Shown in pieces: positions 1-10,079 of a stretch of DNA of 64,000 nucleotides. The translations under genes were made by a program, and so were the position numbers. Origin of the DNA: CAIYYX01 sp035530135 (GTDB lineage Bacteria > Pseudomonadota > Gammaproteobacteria > Burkholderiales > Rhodocyclaceae); contig DATKVJ010000137.1 of NCBI GenBank assembly GCA_035530135.1, forward strand, positions 1 through 64,000. The letters run 5' to 3'. The stretch's first letter is position 1, and each line of letters opens with the position of its first letter. The notes below the pieces were generated by a model. That model searched no databases and was not told the DNA's origin. It was given only the letters and a program-made list of their open reading frames with translations.

Positions 1-80
1 GGGGGGGAGGTGGGACCGCCGCCGGGCCGCCCCCAGGCGGGGCCAGCGTCATGCATGGAGCCCCGCAGGGGCGAACTGCC

Positions 81-117
81 GTCACCCCCTTCCTTGGGAA
101 GGGGGCCGGGGGGTAGG
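81..117 (-). repeat. REP-like hairpin element, copy 1
   Basis: A 37-nt stretch that reappears in the opposite orientation at 22517-22553. Both copies share CCCCCCGGCCCCCTTCCC and AAGGGGGTGAC. This copy folds into a hairpin with 9-bp arms (CCCCCTTCC/GGAAGGGGG) and a 3-nt loop. It ends two bases before the stop codon of the minus-strand MFS gene, so it may act as a 3' end or transcript-stabilising structure. The DNA before it (1-80) is GC-rich and shows no convincing gene; it shares a GCGGCCCGGCG patch with the flank of the second copy, so the repeat unit may be longer. Confidence 0.6.
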
Positions 118-118
118 T

Positions 119-1432
119 CTATTCAGCCGCCTGCGCCGCGCGCTTGCCGCGCTCCAGGTCTATGCCCGAGAGCAGCAGCAGGCCTACGACGAAATAGCTG
201 CCGCTGGCGAGGATCGCCAGGCGGTGGTCGCCGGCGGTGAGCCAGGTGACCAAGCCGTAGGTGAGCGGTCCGAGGATCGAGGAGAGCTTCACCGCCAGTC
301 CCCACAAGCCGAAGAACTCGCCTCGCCGCGTCGCCGGACTCAGCACCGCGATCGCCGCGCGAGCCGCCGACTGGCTCGCCCCGAGGCAGATTCCGGCGAG
401 CACGGCGGCGGCCCAGAAGCGCGGTGCGCCGGTGGCCGACCAAGCCAGCACGGTCATCGCGATCCAGCCGACCAGCGTCAGGCCGATGCTGCGGATGTGG
501 CCGAGCCGGTCCTGCAGGTAGCCGAAGGCGAACGCGCCGACCGCGGCCATCAGATTGACGACCACGATCAGCACCAGGGTCTGCTGGGTAGTGAATTTCA
601 TCGCCTCCTGGGCATAGACGGCGGCCAGCGTGATCACCGCCTGGATGCCGGCCTGGTAGAACACGATGCACACCAGCAGCCGGCGCAGATCGGCGAAGTC
701 CTGCGCCCGGCGCAGGGTCTCCCCGAGGCGGGCGAAGGTGTCGGCAACCCAGCCGCGCGGCAGGCCGTCGCCCTGGGGCAGGGCGCGCTCCCGCAGCCAG
801 AGGAAGGTGGGCACGCTGGACAACGCGAACAGCGCCGCGGTGATCAGCATCGAGACCGGCACGAAGTTCGCGGCGCCCAAGCCCCGCGCTTGCGCCCAGG
901 CTATGTAGGCGAGGCAGGCGCCGAGGCTGACGAGTCCGCCCATGTAGCCCAGGCTCCAGCCCCAGCCGGAGACGGTGCCGACGCCGTCCTCGTGGGCAAG
1001 TTCCGGCAGGAAGGCGGCGATCAGGTTTTCGCCGCTGCCGAAGAAGAAATTCGACAGCACCACGAACAGCACCGCGATGCCGAGATCGCCCGGCCCGGCC
1101 AGCGCCAGGCCGGCGGTGCATAGGACGCAGCCGACGGTGGTCGCGAGCAGCAGTTTCTTCTTGGCGGCGTGGATGTCGGCCCAGGCGCCGACCAGCGGCG
1201 CGGAGAGCATGATCAGGGCGTAGGAGAGCGCCAGCGCGGCGGTCCAGGCGAAGGTCGCCCAGGGCGCGCCGCCGGCGACGACGGCGACGAAATAGGCGTT
1301 GAACAGCGCCGTGATGACCACCGTGGTGTAGCCGGAATTGGCGAAGTCGTACATCGCCCAGGCCCAGACTTCGCGGCCGGTGGCATTCGGGGCGAGGAGC
1401 CTGGAGGCGGTTTTCGGCGGCAAATCATTCAT
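119..1432 (-). CDS. MFS transporter, UMF1/Atg22-like
   Basis: A 437-residue integral membrane protein with about twelve hydrophobic segments. The N-terminal WAWAMYDFANSGYTTVV stretch is typical of the UMF1 branch of the major facilitator superfamily, related to yeast Atg22. Members are thought to export small solutes such as amino acids, but the substrate cannot be read from sequence. The length is normal for the family. The gene is divergent from the atp operon, separated by 214 bp that hold the atp promoter. An AT-rich stretch lies directly before its own ATG. Confidence 0.8.
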   Translation of the reverse strand: MNDLPPKTASRLLAPNATGREVWAWAMYDFANSGYTTVVITALFNAYFVAVVAGGAPWATFAWTAALALSYALIMLSAPLVGAWADIHAAKKKLLLATTVGCVLCTAGLALAGPGDLGIAVLFVVLSNFFFGSGENLIAAFLPELAHEDGVGTVSGWGWSLGYMGGLVSLGACLAYIAWAQARGLGAANFVPVSMLITAALFALSSVPTFLWLRERALPQGDGLPRGWVADTFARLGETLRRAQDFADLRRLLVCIVFYQAGIQAVITLAAVYAQEAMKFTTQQTLVLIVVVNLMAAVGAFAFGYLQDRLGHIRSIGLTLVGWIAMTVLAWSATGAPRFWAAAVLAGICLGASQSAARAAIAVLSPATRRGEFFGLWGLAVKLSSILGPLTYGLVTWLTAGDHRLAILASGSYFVVGLLLLSGIDLERGKRAAQAAE

Positions 1433-1509
1433 GTCAATATTATAATTATCAACTGTTTATCCGTGCTGGCCGGGGCCCGTGGCGGCATTGCCGCGATGCA
1501 GTATCGCCA

Positions 1510-1538
1510 TTGACATAGTTTAGCCGGGATCTTAGAAT
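1510..1538 (+). promoter_or_regulatory. sigma70-type promoter of the atp operon
   Basis: A perfect -35 box TTGACA at 1510-1515 is followed by exactly 17 bp and then TAGAAT at 1533-1538, one mismatch from TATAAT. Transcription would start near 1545, leaving a leader of about 100 nt before atpI. It is the only good promoter in the gap between the divergent MFS gene and atpI, and the gene spacing suggests one transcript for the whole operon. Confidence 0.7.
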
Positions 1539-1646
1539 AAGGAGTTTTTTGCGGGTAATAAGGGATTTTTTGCATCGGCCGGCCCGCGGAATCGGATTGG
1601 CCGGCGCGGGCAGACAGGCGGGAGGGTACCCGTCTTCGCGCACTCG

Positions 1647-1994
1647 GTGGCTGGAATGTTCAAGGCGATCCTCCTGCAAGCGGCTATGGTGCTCGTCGCG
1701 GCGGCGATTGCGGCGACGTTCTTCGGGATGCGCAGCGCGGCCTCGCTGGTGATCGGCGGCACCGCGTATCTGGTGCCGAACCTGTTGTTCGTCGTGCGCC
1801 TAAGGGCGGCGGCGGCAAGCGGCCGCGCCAGCGCGGCGAGTTTTTTTGTCGGCGAGCTGGTGAAGGTCGCCGCGACGGTGGGGATATTGGTGGGCGCGCA
1901 GATGACCGTACCCGACCTGCAGTGGATCGCGCTGGTGGTCGGATTGTTCGTGGCGCTCAAGGCGAATTTGTTGGCATTCTTGTTGAAAAACTGA
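1647..1994 (+). CDS. atpI: ATP synthase subunit I (assembly factor)
   Basis: A 115-residue membrane protein with four hydrophobic segments, the usual first gene of a proteobacterial atp operon. AtpI assists assembly of the c-ring but is not part of the finished enzyme. The frame can start at GTG 1647 or at ATG 1656; neither has a strong ribosome site, so the N-terminus is uncertain by three residues. It ends two bases before atpB, consistent with co-translation. Confidence 0.85.
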   Translation: MAGMFKAILLQAAMVLVAAAIAATFFGMRSAASLVIGGTAYLVPNLLFVVRLRAAAASGRASAASFFVGELVKVAATVGILVGAQMTVPDLQWIALVVGLFVALKANLLAFLLKN

Positions 1995-1996
1995 TC

Positions 1997-2833
1997 ATGA
2001 TCACAGGACACGAAGCAGAAGCACCGACCGCCTCGGAATACATCGTCCATCACCTGACCCAACTGACGAACACCGGTGTCAGGCAAACACACATCATCGA
2101 CTTCTCGCTGATCAACATTGATACCCTGGTCTTTTCGCTGGCCATGGGCCTCGCCGCCGTCCTGATCATGGCGCTGGTGGCGCGCCGGGTCACCTCGGGC
2201 GTGCCCGGACGGCTGCAGGCGGCGGTCGAGATCATGGTCGACATGGTCGAGTCGCAGTCCAAGGCCATCGTGCACGGTGACCGCAGCTTCATCGCGCCGC
2301 TGGCGTTGACCGTATTCGTCTGGGTGTTCTTCATGAACGCCCTCGACCTCTTGCCGGTAGATCTCATGCCGCGTATCTGGCAGCAGGCCAGCGGCAATCC
2401 GCACGCCTTCCTGCGCATCGTGCCGACGGCGGACCTCAACGGCACCCTGGGCATGTCGATGGGCGTGCTGCTCCTGATGTTCTGGTACAACATCAAGATC
2501 AAGGGCATCGGCGGATTCATCCACGAGCTGTTCGCGGCACCCTTCGGCGACAAAATTATTCTCTACCCCTTCAACCTGCTGCTCAATATCATCGAGTTCG
2601 CCGCGAAGTCGATCTCGCTGGGCATGCGGCTGTTCGGCAACATGTACGCCGGCGAACTGATCTTCATGCTGATCGCGCTGCTCGGGGCGACGGCGACCTG
2701 GTGGGGCATCGGCATGCACCTGATTGCCGGCACCGTCTGGGCGATTTTCCATATCCTGATCATCACCCTGCAAGCCTTCATTTTCATGATGCTGACCCTG
2801 GTGTATATCGGCCAGGCGCACGAGAGTCACTGA
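1997..2833 (+). CDS. atpB: F1Fo ATP synthase subunit a
   Basis: A 278-residue membrane subunit that forms the proton half-channels facing the c-ring. The essential arginine is present in LGMRLFGNMYAGE (Arg211). I chose the ATG at 1997, two bases after the atpI stop, over a longer in-frame extension that would overlap atpI. The C-terminal LVYIGQAHE ending is typical of betaproteobacterial AtpB. It belongs to the atpIBEFHAGDC operon. Confidence 0.96.
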   Translation: MITGHEAEAPTASEYIVHHLTQLTNTGVRQTHIIDFSLINIDTLVFSLAMGLAAVLIMALVARRVTSGVPGRLQAAVEIMVDMVESQSKAIVHGDRSFIAPLALTVFVWVFFMNALDLLPVDLMPRIWQQASGNPHAFLRIVPTADLNGTLGMSMGVLLLMFWYNIKIKGIGGFIHELFAAPFGDKIILYPFNLLLNIIEFAAKSISLGMRLFGNMYAGELIFMLIALLGATATWWGIGMHLIAGTVWAIFHILIITLQAFIFMMLTLVYIGQAHESH

Positions 2834-2891
2834 TCCAGCTTTCTCAATCCCGGTTTATTTCAATCCTCAACTTTATCGACAAGGAGTCGTC

Positions 2892-3143
2892 ATGGAACAA
2901 GTTCTCGGTTTTGTCGCATTGGCCGCCGGCCTGATCATCGGCCTGGGCGCGGTCGGTGCCTGTATCGGCATCGGCATCATGGGCAGCAAGTTTCTCGAAG
3001 CGTCCGCCCGCCAGCCCGAGTTGATGAACGCCTTGCAGACCAAGATGTTCCTGCTCGCCGGCCTGATCGACGCCGCCTTCCTGATCGGCGTCGGCATCGC
3101 GATGATGTTCGCCTTCGCCAATCCGTTCATCCTCGTCAAGTAA
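2892..3143 (+). CDS. atpE: F1Fo ATP synthase subunit c
   Basis: An 83-residue proteolipid with two membrane helices joined by the polar ARQPE loop. The ion-carrying carboxylate is Asp60 in AGLIDAAF. The sodium-type Glu-Ser pair is absent, so this ring should be proton-driven. The ribosome site AAGGAG lies directly upstream. Length and loop match the family. Confidence 0.97.
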   Translation: MEQVLGFVALAAGLIIGLGAVGACIGIGIMGSKFLEASARQPELMNALQTKMFLLAGLIDAAFLIGVGIAMMFAFANPFILVK

Positions 3144-3174
3144 TCGCCAACCTTACGCTTTAAGGAGCGAAACC

Positions 3175-3645
3175 GTGAATCTGAACGCAACGCTGTTCGC
3201 TCAGCTCGGTGTGTTCTTCATTCTGGCGTGGTTCACGATGAAATTCGTGTGGCCTCCCATCATGAAGGCCCTGGATGAGCGTGCGCAGAAAATCACCGAC
3301 GGACTCGCGGCTGCAGACAAGGCGAAGAGCGATCTCGCCCTGACCGAGAAGATGGTCGTCGAGGAGATGCGCAAGGCGCGCGAGTCGGCCACCGACGTGC
3401 GGGCCAACGCCGACCGGCAGGGCGCGCAACTGCTCGAGGAGGCGCGCATCGAAGCTGCCCGCATCATCGCCCAGGCGCGTGAAGCGGCCGAGGGCGAGGC
3501 CGCGGTCGCCGCCCAGCGCGCCAAGGAGGCGCTGCGCGAGCACGTCGCCCAGCTGGCCGTGGCGGGCGCAGAACGCATCCTGCGCCGCGAGATCAACGCC
3601 CAGGTGCACGCCGAATTGCTGGCCAACCTGAAATCGGAGTTGTGA
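3175..3645 (+). CDS. atpF: F1Fo ATP synthase subunit b
   Basis: A 156-residue peripheral stalk subunit: one N-terminal membrane helix (about residues 5-25) followed by a long charged, alanine-rich helix that dimerises and reaches up to F1. It starts with GTG behind the ribosome site AAGGAG; the first residues MNLNATLFAQ match other betaproteobacterial AtpF. Six bases separate it from atpH. Confidence 0.96.
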   Translation: MNLNATLFAQLGVFFILAWFTMKFVWPPIMKALDERAQKITDGLAAADKAKSDLALTEKMVVEEMRKARESATDVRANADRQGAQLLEEARIEAARIIAQAREAAEGEAAVAAQRAKEALREHVAQLAVAGAERILRREINAQVHAELLANLKSEL

Positions 3646-3651
3646 TCCGCC

Positions 3652-4188
3652 ATGGCTGAAAACGTCACCGTGGCGCGTCCCTACGCAGAGGCCGCCTTCC
3701 AGCTGGCCCAGACGGGCAATGCCTTGAGCGGCTGGGCCGAGGCCCTGGCGCGCATGGCGGCGGTCGCCGAAGATCCGGACATGCGCGCCTGCATCGACAA
3801 TCCGCGCCTGTCGTCCCAGGATCTGGCCCGGTTCTTCCTCGGGGTGGTCGGCGAGGGCCTGCCGGTCGAGCAGCAGAACTTCGTCCGCGTCCTGGTAGAC
3901 AACGGGCGCCTCGGCGTCCTGCCGGAGATCAGCGAGCAGTTCGTCCTGCTGAAGAACGGCTGCGAGGGCACCAAGGAGGCGCAGGTCACCTCCGCCTTCC
4001 CGATCGACGCGGCCGGCCTCTCCAAGCTCGTGGCGGAACTCGAACGCCGCTTCCAGTGCAAGATCCAGGCATCCGTCAGCATCGATCCGGAACTGATCGG
4101 CGGCGTGCGCATCGCCGTCGGCGACCAGGTGATCGATGCCTCGGTCCGCGGCAAGCTCGCCGCAATGAGCGCCGCGCTACAGAATTAG
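3652..4188 (+). CDS. atpH: F1Fo ATP synthase subunit delta
   Basis: A 178-residue delta subunit (OSCP family), the cap that joins the b-dimer to the top of the alpha3-beta3 head. The N-terminal helical domain starts VARPYAEAAFQLA, and the C-terminal segment holds the conserved DPELIGGVRIAVGDQVIDASVRGKL-type region near residues 143-170. Normal length; between atpF and atpA. Confidence 0.96.
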   Translation: MAENVTVARPYAEAAFQLAQTGNALSGWAEALARMAAVAEDPDMRACIDNPRLSSQDLARFFLGVVGEGLPVEQQNFVRVLVDNGRLGVLPEISEQFVLLKNGCEGTKEAQVTSAFPIDAAGLSKLVAELERRFQCKIQASVSIDPELIGGVRIAVGDQVIDASVRGKLAAMSAALQN

Positions 4189-4198
4189 GAGTTATCTC

Positions 4199-5737
<1,539 letters not shown>

Positions 5738-5765
5738 AGCCTGACCCGGATGAACGGAGCTGACC

Positions 5766-6635
5766 ATGGCTAGCGGCAAGGAAATACGCACCAAAATCCT
5801 GAGCGTGCAAAACACGCGCAAGATCACCAAGGCGATGGAGATGGTCGCGGCCTCGAAGATGCGCAAGGCGCAGGAGCGCATGAAGGCCGCGCGTCCCTAC
5901 GGCGACAAGGTCAGGCGCATCGCCGCCAACTTGTCGCAGGCCAACTCGGAGTATCGGCACCCGTTTCTCGCCAAGGTCGACAAGATCGGGCGCGCCGGCA
6001 TCATCGTCATCACCACCGACAAGGGCCTGTGCGGCGGCCTCAACACCAACGTGCTGCGGCTGGCGCTGGCGCGGATGAAGGAGTGGGACGCCGCCGGGGT
6101 CAAGGACATCAGCGTCACCTGCGTCGGCAACAAGGGCCTGGGCTTCATGCAGCGCCTGGGCGCCAAGGTGGTGTCTAAGGTCACCGCGATCGGCGACACG
6201 CCGCACCTGGAAAAGCTGATCGGCCCGATCAAGGTGGTGCTCGACGCATTTACCGCCGGCGAACTGGACGTCGTCCATATCGCCTACACCCGCTTCGTGA
6301 ACACCATGAAGCAGGAGCCGGTGCTGGAGCAACTGCTGCCCCTGACCGGCGAGCGGCTGCGCCCCGACCAGGAGCACGGCTGGGACTACCTCTACGAGCC
6401 CGATTCGCAGACGGTGATCGACGAGCTGCTGGTGCGCTACGTCGAGGCGCTGGTGTACCAGTCGGTGGCGGAGAACATGGCCTCGGAGCAGTCGGCGCGG
6501 ATGGTGGCGATGAAAGCCGCCTCGGACAACGCCGGCACCGTCATCAAGGATCTGCAGATGGTCTACAACAAGACCCGCCAGGCCGCCATCACCAAGGAAA
6601 TCGCCGAGATCGTCGGCGGTGCCGCGGCGGTTTGA
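5766..6635 (+). CDS. atpG: F1Fo ATP synthase subunit gamma
   Basis: A 289-residue central rotor shaft. The N-terminal coiled-coil helix begins GKEIRTKILSVQNTRKITKA, and the C-terminal helix contains RMVAMKAASDNAG. The last codons (VGGAAAV and stop) are the first bases of a 97-bp unit that is repeated downstream, so the 3' end of this gene was part of a tandem duplication. The stop codon falls in the loop of a 7-bp-stem hairpin. Confidence 0.97.
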   Translation: MASGKEIRTKILSVQNTRKITKAMEMVAASKMRKAQERMKAARPYGDKVRRIAANLSQANSEYRHPFLAKVDKIGRAGIIVITTDKGLCGGLNTNVLRLALARMKEWDAAGVKDISVTCVGNKGLGFMQRLGAKVVSKVTAIGDTPHLEKLIGPIKVVLDAFTAGELDVVHIAYTRFVNTMKQEPVLEQLLPLTGERLRPDQEHGWDYLYEPDSQTVIDELLVRYVEALVYQSVAENMASEQSARMVAMKAASDNAGTVIKDLQMVYNKTRQAAITKEIAEIVGGAAAV

Positions 6636-6849
6636 CGCGGCAGTGCCGGGCGATGGGCGAGACTTACGTGAGCAGCGCGAACGTTACGACGAGACCAAAT
6701 CGCTCAAGGTCGGCGGTGCCGCGGCGGTTTGACGCGGCAGAGCCAGGCGATGGGCGAGACTTACGTGAGCAGCGCGAGCGTTACGGCGAGACCAAATCGC
6801 CCAAGGTCGGCGGTGCCGCGGCGGTTTGACGCGGCAGTGCCAGGCGATG
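6614..6849 (+). repeat. 97-bp tandem repeat between atpG and atpD
   Basis: Two full 97-bp units start at 6614 and 6711, and a partial third unit of about 42 bp starts at 6808. Each begins with a copy of the atpG tail including its TGA. Each start carries a hairpin, arms TGCCGCG/CGCGGCA around a 9-nt loop (first copy 6620-6642). The units differ by only a few bases. 97 is not a multiple of three and each copy brings the TGA, so this is not a protein extension. It lengthens the atpG-atpD gap to 264 bp inside an otherwise tight operon. Confidence 0.9.
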
Positions 6850-6899
6850 GTGGATCTACGGTTATTTGAATATTCGAATCTATTGTTTGGGGAATGACG

Positions 6900-8279
6900 A
6901 TGAGTCAAGGTGAAATCGTTCAGTGCATCGGCGCGGTGGTGGACGTCCAGTTCAAGCGCGACGAAATTCCGAAGGTGTATGACGCGCTTACCCTGGAAGG
7001 CACGGAGCTGACGCTCGAAGTCCAGCAGCAGCTGGGAGACGGCGTGGTCCGCACCATCGCCCTGGGATCCTCCGACGGCCTGCGCCGCGGCGTCATGGTG
7101 GAGAATACCGGCAAGCCGATCTCGGTGCCGGTGGGGACGGCGACCTTGGGCCGGATCATGGACGTGCTCGGCCGCCCGATCGACGAGATCGGCCCGATCG
7201 GCACCGACGCGCGCCGCTCGATCCACCAGGCCGCGCCGAAGTTCGACGAACTGTCCTCGACCAACGAGCTGCTCGAGACCGGCATCAAGGTGATCGACCT
7301 GATCTGCCCGTTCGCCAAGGGCGGCAAGGTCGGCCTGTTCGGCGGCGCCGGCGTCGGCAAGACGGTCAACATGATGGAGCTGATCCGCAACATCGCCATC
7401 GAGCACAGCGGCTATTCGGTGTTCGCCGGCGTCGGCGAGCGCACCCGCGAGGGCAACGACTTCTACCACGAGATGAAGGAGTCCAACGTTCTCGACAAGG
7501 TGGCGCTGGTCTACGGCCAGATGAACGAGCCGCCGGGCAACCGGTTGCGCGTCGCGCTGACCGGCTTGACCATGGCCGAGTCCTTCCGCGACGAAGGCCG
7601 CGACGTGCTGTTCTTCGTGGACAACATCTACCGCTTCACGCTGGCCGGCACCGAGGTCTCGGCGCTGCTCGGCCGCATGCCCTCGGCGGTCGGCTACCAG
7701 CCGACGCTGGCCGAAGAGATGGGCCGGCTGCAGGAGCGCATCACCTCGACCAAGGTCGGCTCGATCACCTCGATCCAGGCGGTGTATGTGCCGGCGGACG
7801 ACCTGACCGATCCCAGCCCCGCCACCACCTTCGGCCACTTGGACGCCACCGTCGTGCTGTCGCGCGACATCGCCTCGCTGGGCATCTACCCGGCGGTCGA
7901 TCCGCTCGATTCCACCTCGCGCCAGATCGACCCCAACGTCATCGGCCAGGAGCACTACGATACCGCCCGCGGCGTGCAGCAGACGCTGCAGCGCTACAAG
8001 GAGCTGCGCGACATCATCGCCATTCTCGGCATGGACGAGCTGGCGCCGGAGGACAAGCTGCTGGTCTACCGCGCGCGCAAGGTGCAGCGCTTCCTGTCCC
8101 AGCCCTTCTTCGTCGCCGAGGTGTTCACCGGCTCGCCGGGAAAATACGTGTCCCTCAAGGAGACCATCCGCGGCTTCAAGATGATCATCAGCGGCGAGTG
8201 CGACCACCTGCCCGAGCAGGCGTTCTACATGGTCGGCACCATCGACGAGGCCTTCGAGAAGGCCAAGACCCTGCAATGA
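6900..8279 (+). CDS. atpD: F1Fo ATP synthase subunit beta
   Basis: A 459-residue catalytic subunit. The P-loop GGAGVGKT is at residues 148-155, the catalytic GERTREGNDFYHEM follows, and TLAEEMGRLQERITSTK is present. I chose the ATG at 6900 (MSQGEIVQCIGAVV) rather than the ATG at 6894, because the GGGGA ribosome site at about 6889-6893 is too close to the first and the shorter form matches the family. It lies downstream of the 97-bp repeat array. Confidence 0.97.
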   Translation: MSQGEIVQCIGAVVDVQFKRDEIPKVYDALTLEGTELTLEVQQQLGDGVVRTIALGSSDGLRRGVMVENTGKPISVPVGTATLGRIMDVLGRPIDEIGPIGTDARRSIHQAAPKFDELSSTNELLETGIKVIDLICPFAKGGKVGLFGGAGVGKTVNMMELIRNIAIEHSGYSVFAGVGERTREGNDFYHEMKESNVLDKVALVYGQMNEPPGNRLRVALTGLTMAESFRDEGRDVLFFVDNIYRFTLAGTEVSALLGRMPSAVGYQPTLAEEMGRLQERITSTKVGSITSIQAVYVPADDLTDPSPATTFGHLDATVVLSRDIASLGIYPAVDPLDSTSRQIDPNVIGQEHYDTARGVQQTLQRYKELRDIIAILGMDELAPEDKLLVYRARKVQRFLSQPFFVAEVFTGSPGKYVSLKETIRGFKMIISGECDHLPEQAFYMVGTIDEAFEKAKTLQ

Positions 8280-8300
8280 GCGCTGCAATAAAAAGGTGAA

Positions 8301-8729
8301 ATGATGGCCATGACCATCCACGTAGATGTCGTCAGCGCCGAGGAGTCGGTCTTCTCCGGCCTGGTCGAGTTCGTCGCCTTGCCCGGGGAGGCCGGCGAGC
8401 TGGGCATCCTGCCCGGCCACATGCCGCTGTTGACCCGCATCAAGCCGGGCGCGGTGCGCCTGCGTCTGCCCGACCAGGAGGCCGAGGAGTTGATCTTCGT
8501 CGCCGGCGGCGTCCTCGAGGTGCAGCCGAACAAGGTGACGGTGCTGGCGGACACCGCGATCCGCGGCAAGGATCTCGACGAGGCCAAGGCGCTCGAAGCC
8601 AAGCGGGCGGCCGAGGAAGCGCTGGCCAGCAGAAGTTCGGAGCTCGACTACGCCCGCGCCCAAGCCGAACTGGCCGAAGCGATCGCGCAACTGTCGGCGA
8701 TCCAGAAACTGCGCAAACGCGGTCACTGA
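8301..8729 (+). CDS. atpC: F1Fo ATP synthase subunit epsilon
   Basis: A 142-residue epsilon subunit: an N-terminal beta-sandwich (residues 1-87, with FVALPGEAGELGILPGH) followed by a two-helix C-terminal domain that can inhibit ATP hydrolysis. An AGGTGA ribosome site precedes the ATG at 8301; the ATG at 8304 is also possible. Last gene of the operon, converging on ubiJ with a 7-bp gap. Confidence 0.95.
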   Translation: MMAMTIHVDVVSAEESVFSGLVEFVALPGEAGELGILPGHMPLLTRIKPGAVRLRLPDQEAEELIFVAGGVLEVQPNKVTVLADTAIRGKDLDEAKALEAKRAAEEALASRSSELDYARAQAELAEAIAQLSAIQKLRKRGH

Positions 8730-8736
8730 GCCGGCT

Positions 8737-9306
8737 TCAGGCTCTCGGTAGCCGGGGCGGGAGGCGTCGCTCCAGTCCCAGCAGATCTTCCTCCAGACGG
8801 CCGACTTCGCGCGAGAAATCCGCGGCGTCGGCCGCCTTGGCCAGCACCGGCCGTTCCTCGGTGAGATATTCGGCGACGTTCTCCGCCAGATTTCTTGCCG
8901 CCATAGCCTGCCAGGCGGCGAGGGCCTCGACCGTTCGGGCGATGCGGTGGGCGGCGAGGCCGCCGATCCGCCCGGCCAGGGCGCCCTCGAAATCCCAGCG
9001 CAGCCGGGGCAGCACGAAGCCCAGGGTATCGGCGAACTCGGCCGAGCCGACGACATGCACCTCTTTGCTTAGCGCATCCATGCCGCGAAACAGCAGAAAT
9101 GGCGCAGCGATGGGCAGGGTGATTTCGACCTCGGCCGCGGCCTCCGCAGCCATCAGCAGACCCGCTTCATCGACGGCGAAATCGAGCCGCCAGGGCGGCA
9201 ACGTGAGCCGGGCGGTCCGGCCGGCGTAGGGCTTGAGCCGTGCCCTGGCCCAAGGCTCGTCGGCGAGCAGATGATTGAGGACGGCGAGCGCGGCGCGATC
9301 GAGCAT
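8737..9306 (-). CDS. ubiJ: Ubiquinone biosynthesis accessory factor UbiJ (SCP2 domain)
   Basis: A 189-residue protein with an SCP2-like lipid-binding domain in the first 110 residues and a helical tail, the layout of UbiJ (YigP). UbiJ helps present hydrophobic quinone intermediates to the Ubi enzymes. Its place directly after ubiE, with a 21-bp gap, supports the call. Neither ubiB nor a Tim44-like gene follows here: the cluster stops against atpC. Confidence 0.8.
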   Translation of the reverse strand: MLDRAALAVLNHLLADEPWARARLKPYAGRTARLTLPPWRLDFAVDEAGLLMAAEAAAEVEITLPIAAPFLLFRGMDALSKEVHVVGSAEFADTLGFVLPRLRWDFEGALAGRIGGLAAHRIARTVEALAAWQAMAARNLAENVAEYLTEERPVLAKAADAADFSREVGRLEEDLLGLERRLPPRLPRA

Positions 9307-9327
9307 GGCTTGCGCGTAGCGCCGGGA

Positions 9328-10077
9328 TCAGAGCTTGAAGCCGCGGTGCAGGGCCACCACGCCCGCGGTCAGATTGAAGTATTCGACCCGCTCCAGGCCG
9401 GCGCGCTCCATCATCGCCTTCAGGGATTCCTGGTCCGGGTGCACGCGGATCGACTCGGCCAGATAGCGGTAACTCTCGGCGTCGCCGGCCACCTTGGCGC
9501 CCAGCCAGGGCAGGATCTTGAACGAATAGACGTCGTAGGCGGCCGCCAGCGGCTGCCACACCTTGGAAAATTCCAGCACCAGCAGGCGGCCGCCCGGGCG
9601 CAGCACGCGCTGCATCTCCGTCAGCGCCCGCTCCTTGTGGGTCATGTTGCGCAGGCCGAAGGCGACCGTGACGCAATCGAAGTAAGCGTCGGGGAAGGGC
9701 AGATGCTCGGCGTCGCATTGCGCCACCGGCGCCCTGATGCCTTCGTCGAGCAGTCGGTCGCGGCCGACCTCGAGCATCGCGTTGTTGATGTCGGTGAGCC
9801 AGACCTGGCCGCCGGTCTTTTCATGTTCGCCGACGCGCCGGGCGAAGGCGGACGCCAGGTCGGCGGTGCCGCCGGCGACGTCGAGCACCCGCTCGCCCGA
9901 CCTGACCCCCGACAGCTCGATGGCGAAGCGCTTCCACAGCCGGTGCAGGCCCAGCGACATCAGGTCGTTCATGACGTCGTATTTCTGCGCCACCGAGGAG
10001 AAGACGCCGGCGACGCGCTGCGCCTTCTCGTGCTCCGGGATCTGCTCGAAACCGAAGTGGGTCTGCCGCTCGCTCAT
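9328..10077 (-). CDS. ubiE: Ubiquinone/menaquinone C-methyltransferase UbiE
   Basis: A 249-residue SAM-dependent methyltransferase of ubiquinone and menaquinone biosynthesis. Visible family signatures are YDVMNDLMSLGLHRLWKRF near the N-terminus, the SAM loop VLDVAGGTADLA, and the RVLRPGGRLLVLEFSK stretch. I chose the ATG at 10077 (MSERQTHFGF) over a longer frame that would overlap the DUF971 gene. The latter ends 2 bp upstream, so the two are probably co-translated. Confidence 0.95.
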   Translation of the reverse strand: MSERQTHFGFEQIPEHEKAQRVAGVFSSVAQKYDVMNDLMSLGLHRLWKRFAIELSGVRSGERVLDVAGGTADLASAFARRVGEHEKTGGQVWLTDINNAMLEVGRDRLLDEGIRAPVAQCDAEHLPFPDAYFDCVTVAFGLRNMTHKERALTEMQRVLRPGGRLLVLEFSKVWQPLAAAYDVYSFKILPWLGAKVAGDAESYRYLAESIRVHPDQESLKAMMERAGLERVEYFNLTAGVVALHRGFKL

Positions 10078-10079
10078 GA

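Noticed and set aside
6632..6829. A 65-codon frame across the atpG-atpD repeat
   Set aside because: It merely reads through two repeat units, ends in the copied atpG tail and has no ribosome site. The 97-bp period shifts frame each unit.
6684..9056. A 790-codon minus-strand open frame opposite atpD and atpC
   Set aside because: It mirrors well-supported ATP synthase genes in GC-rich DNA and has arginine/aspartate-rich, non-family composition. Only its neighbour ubiJ is real.
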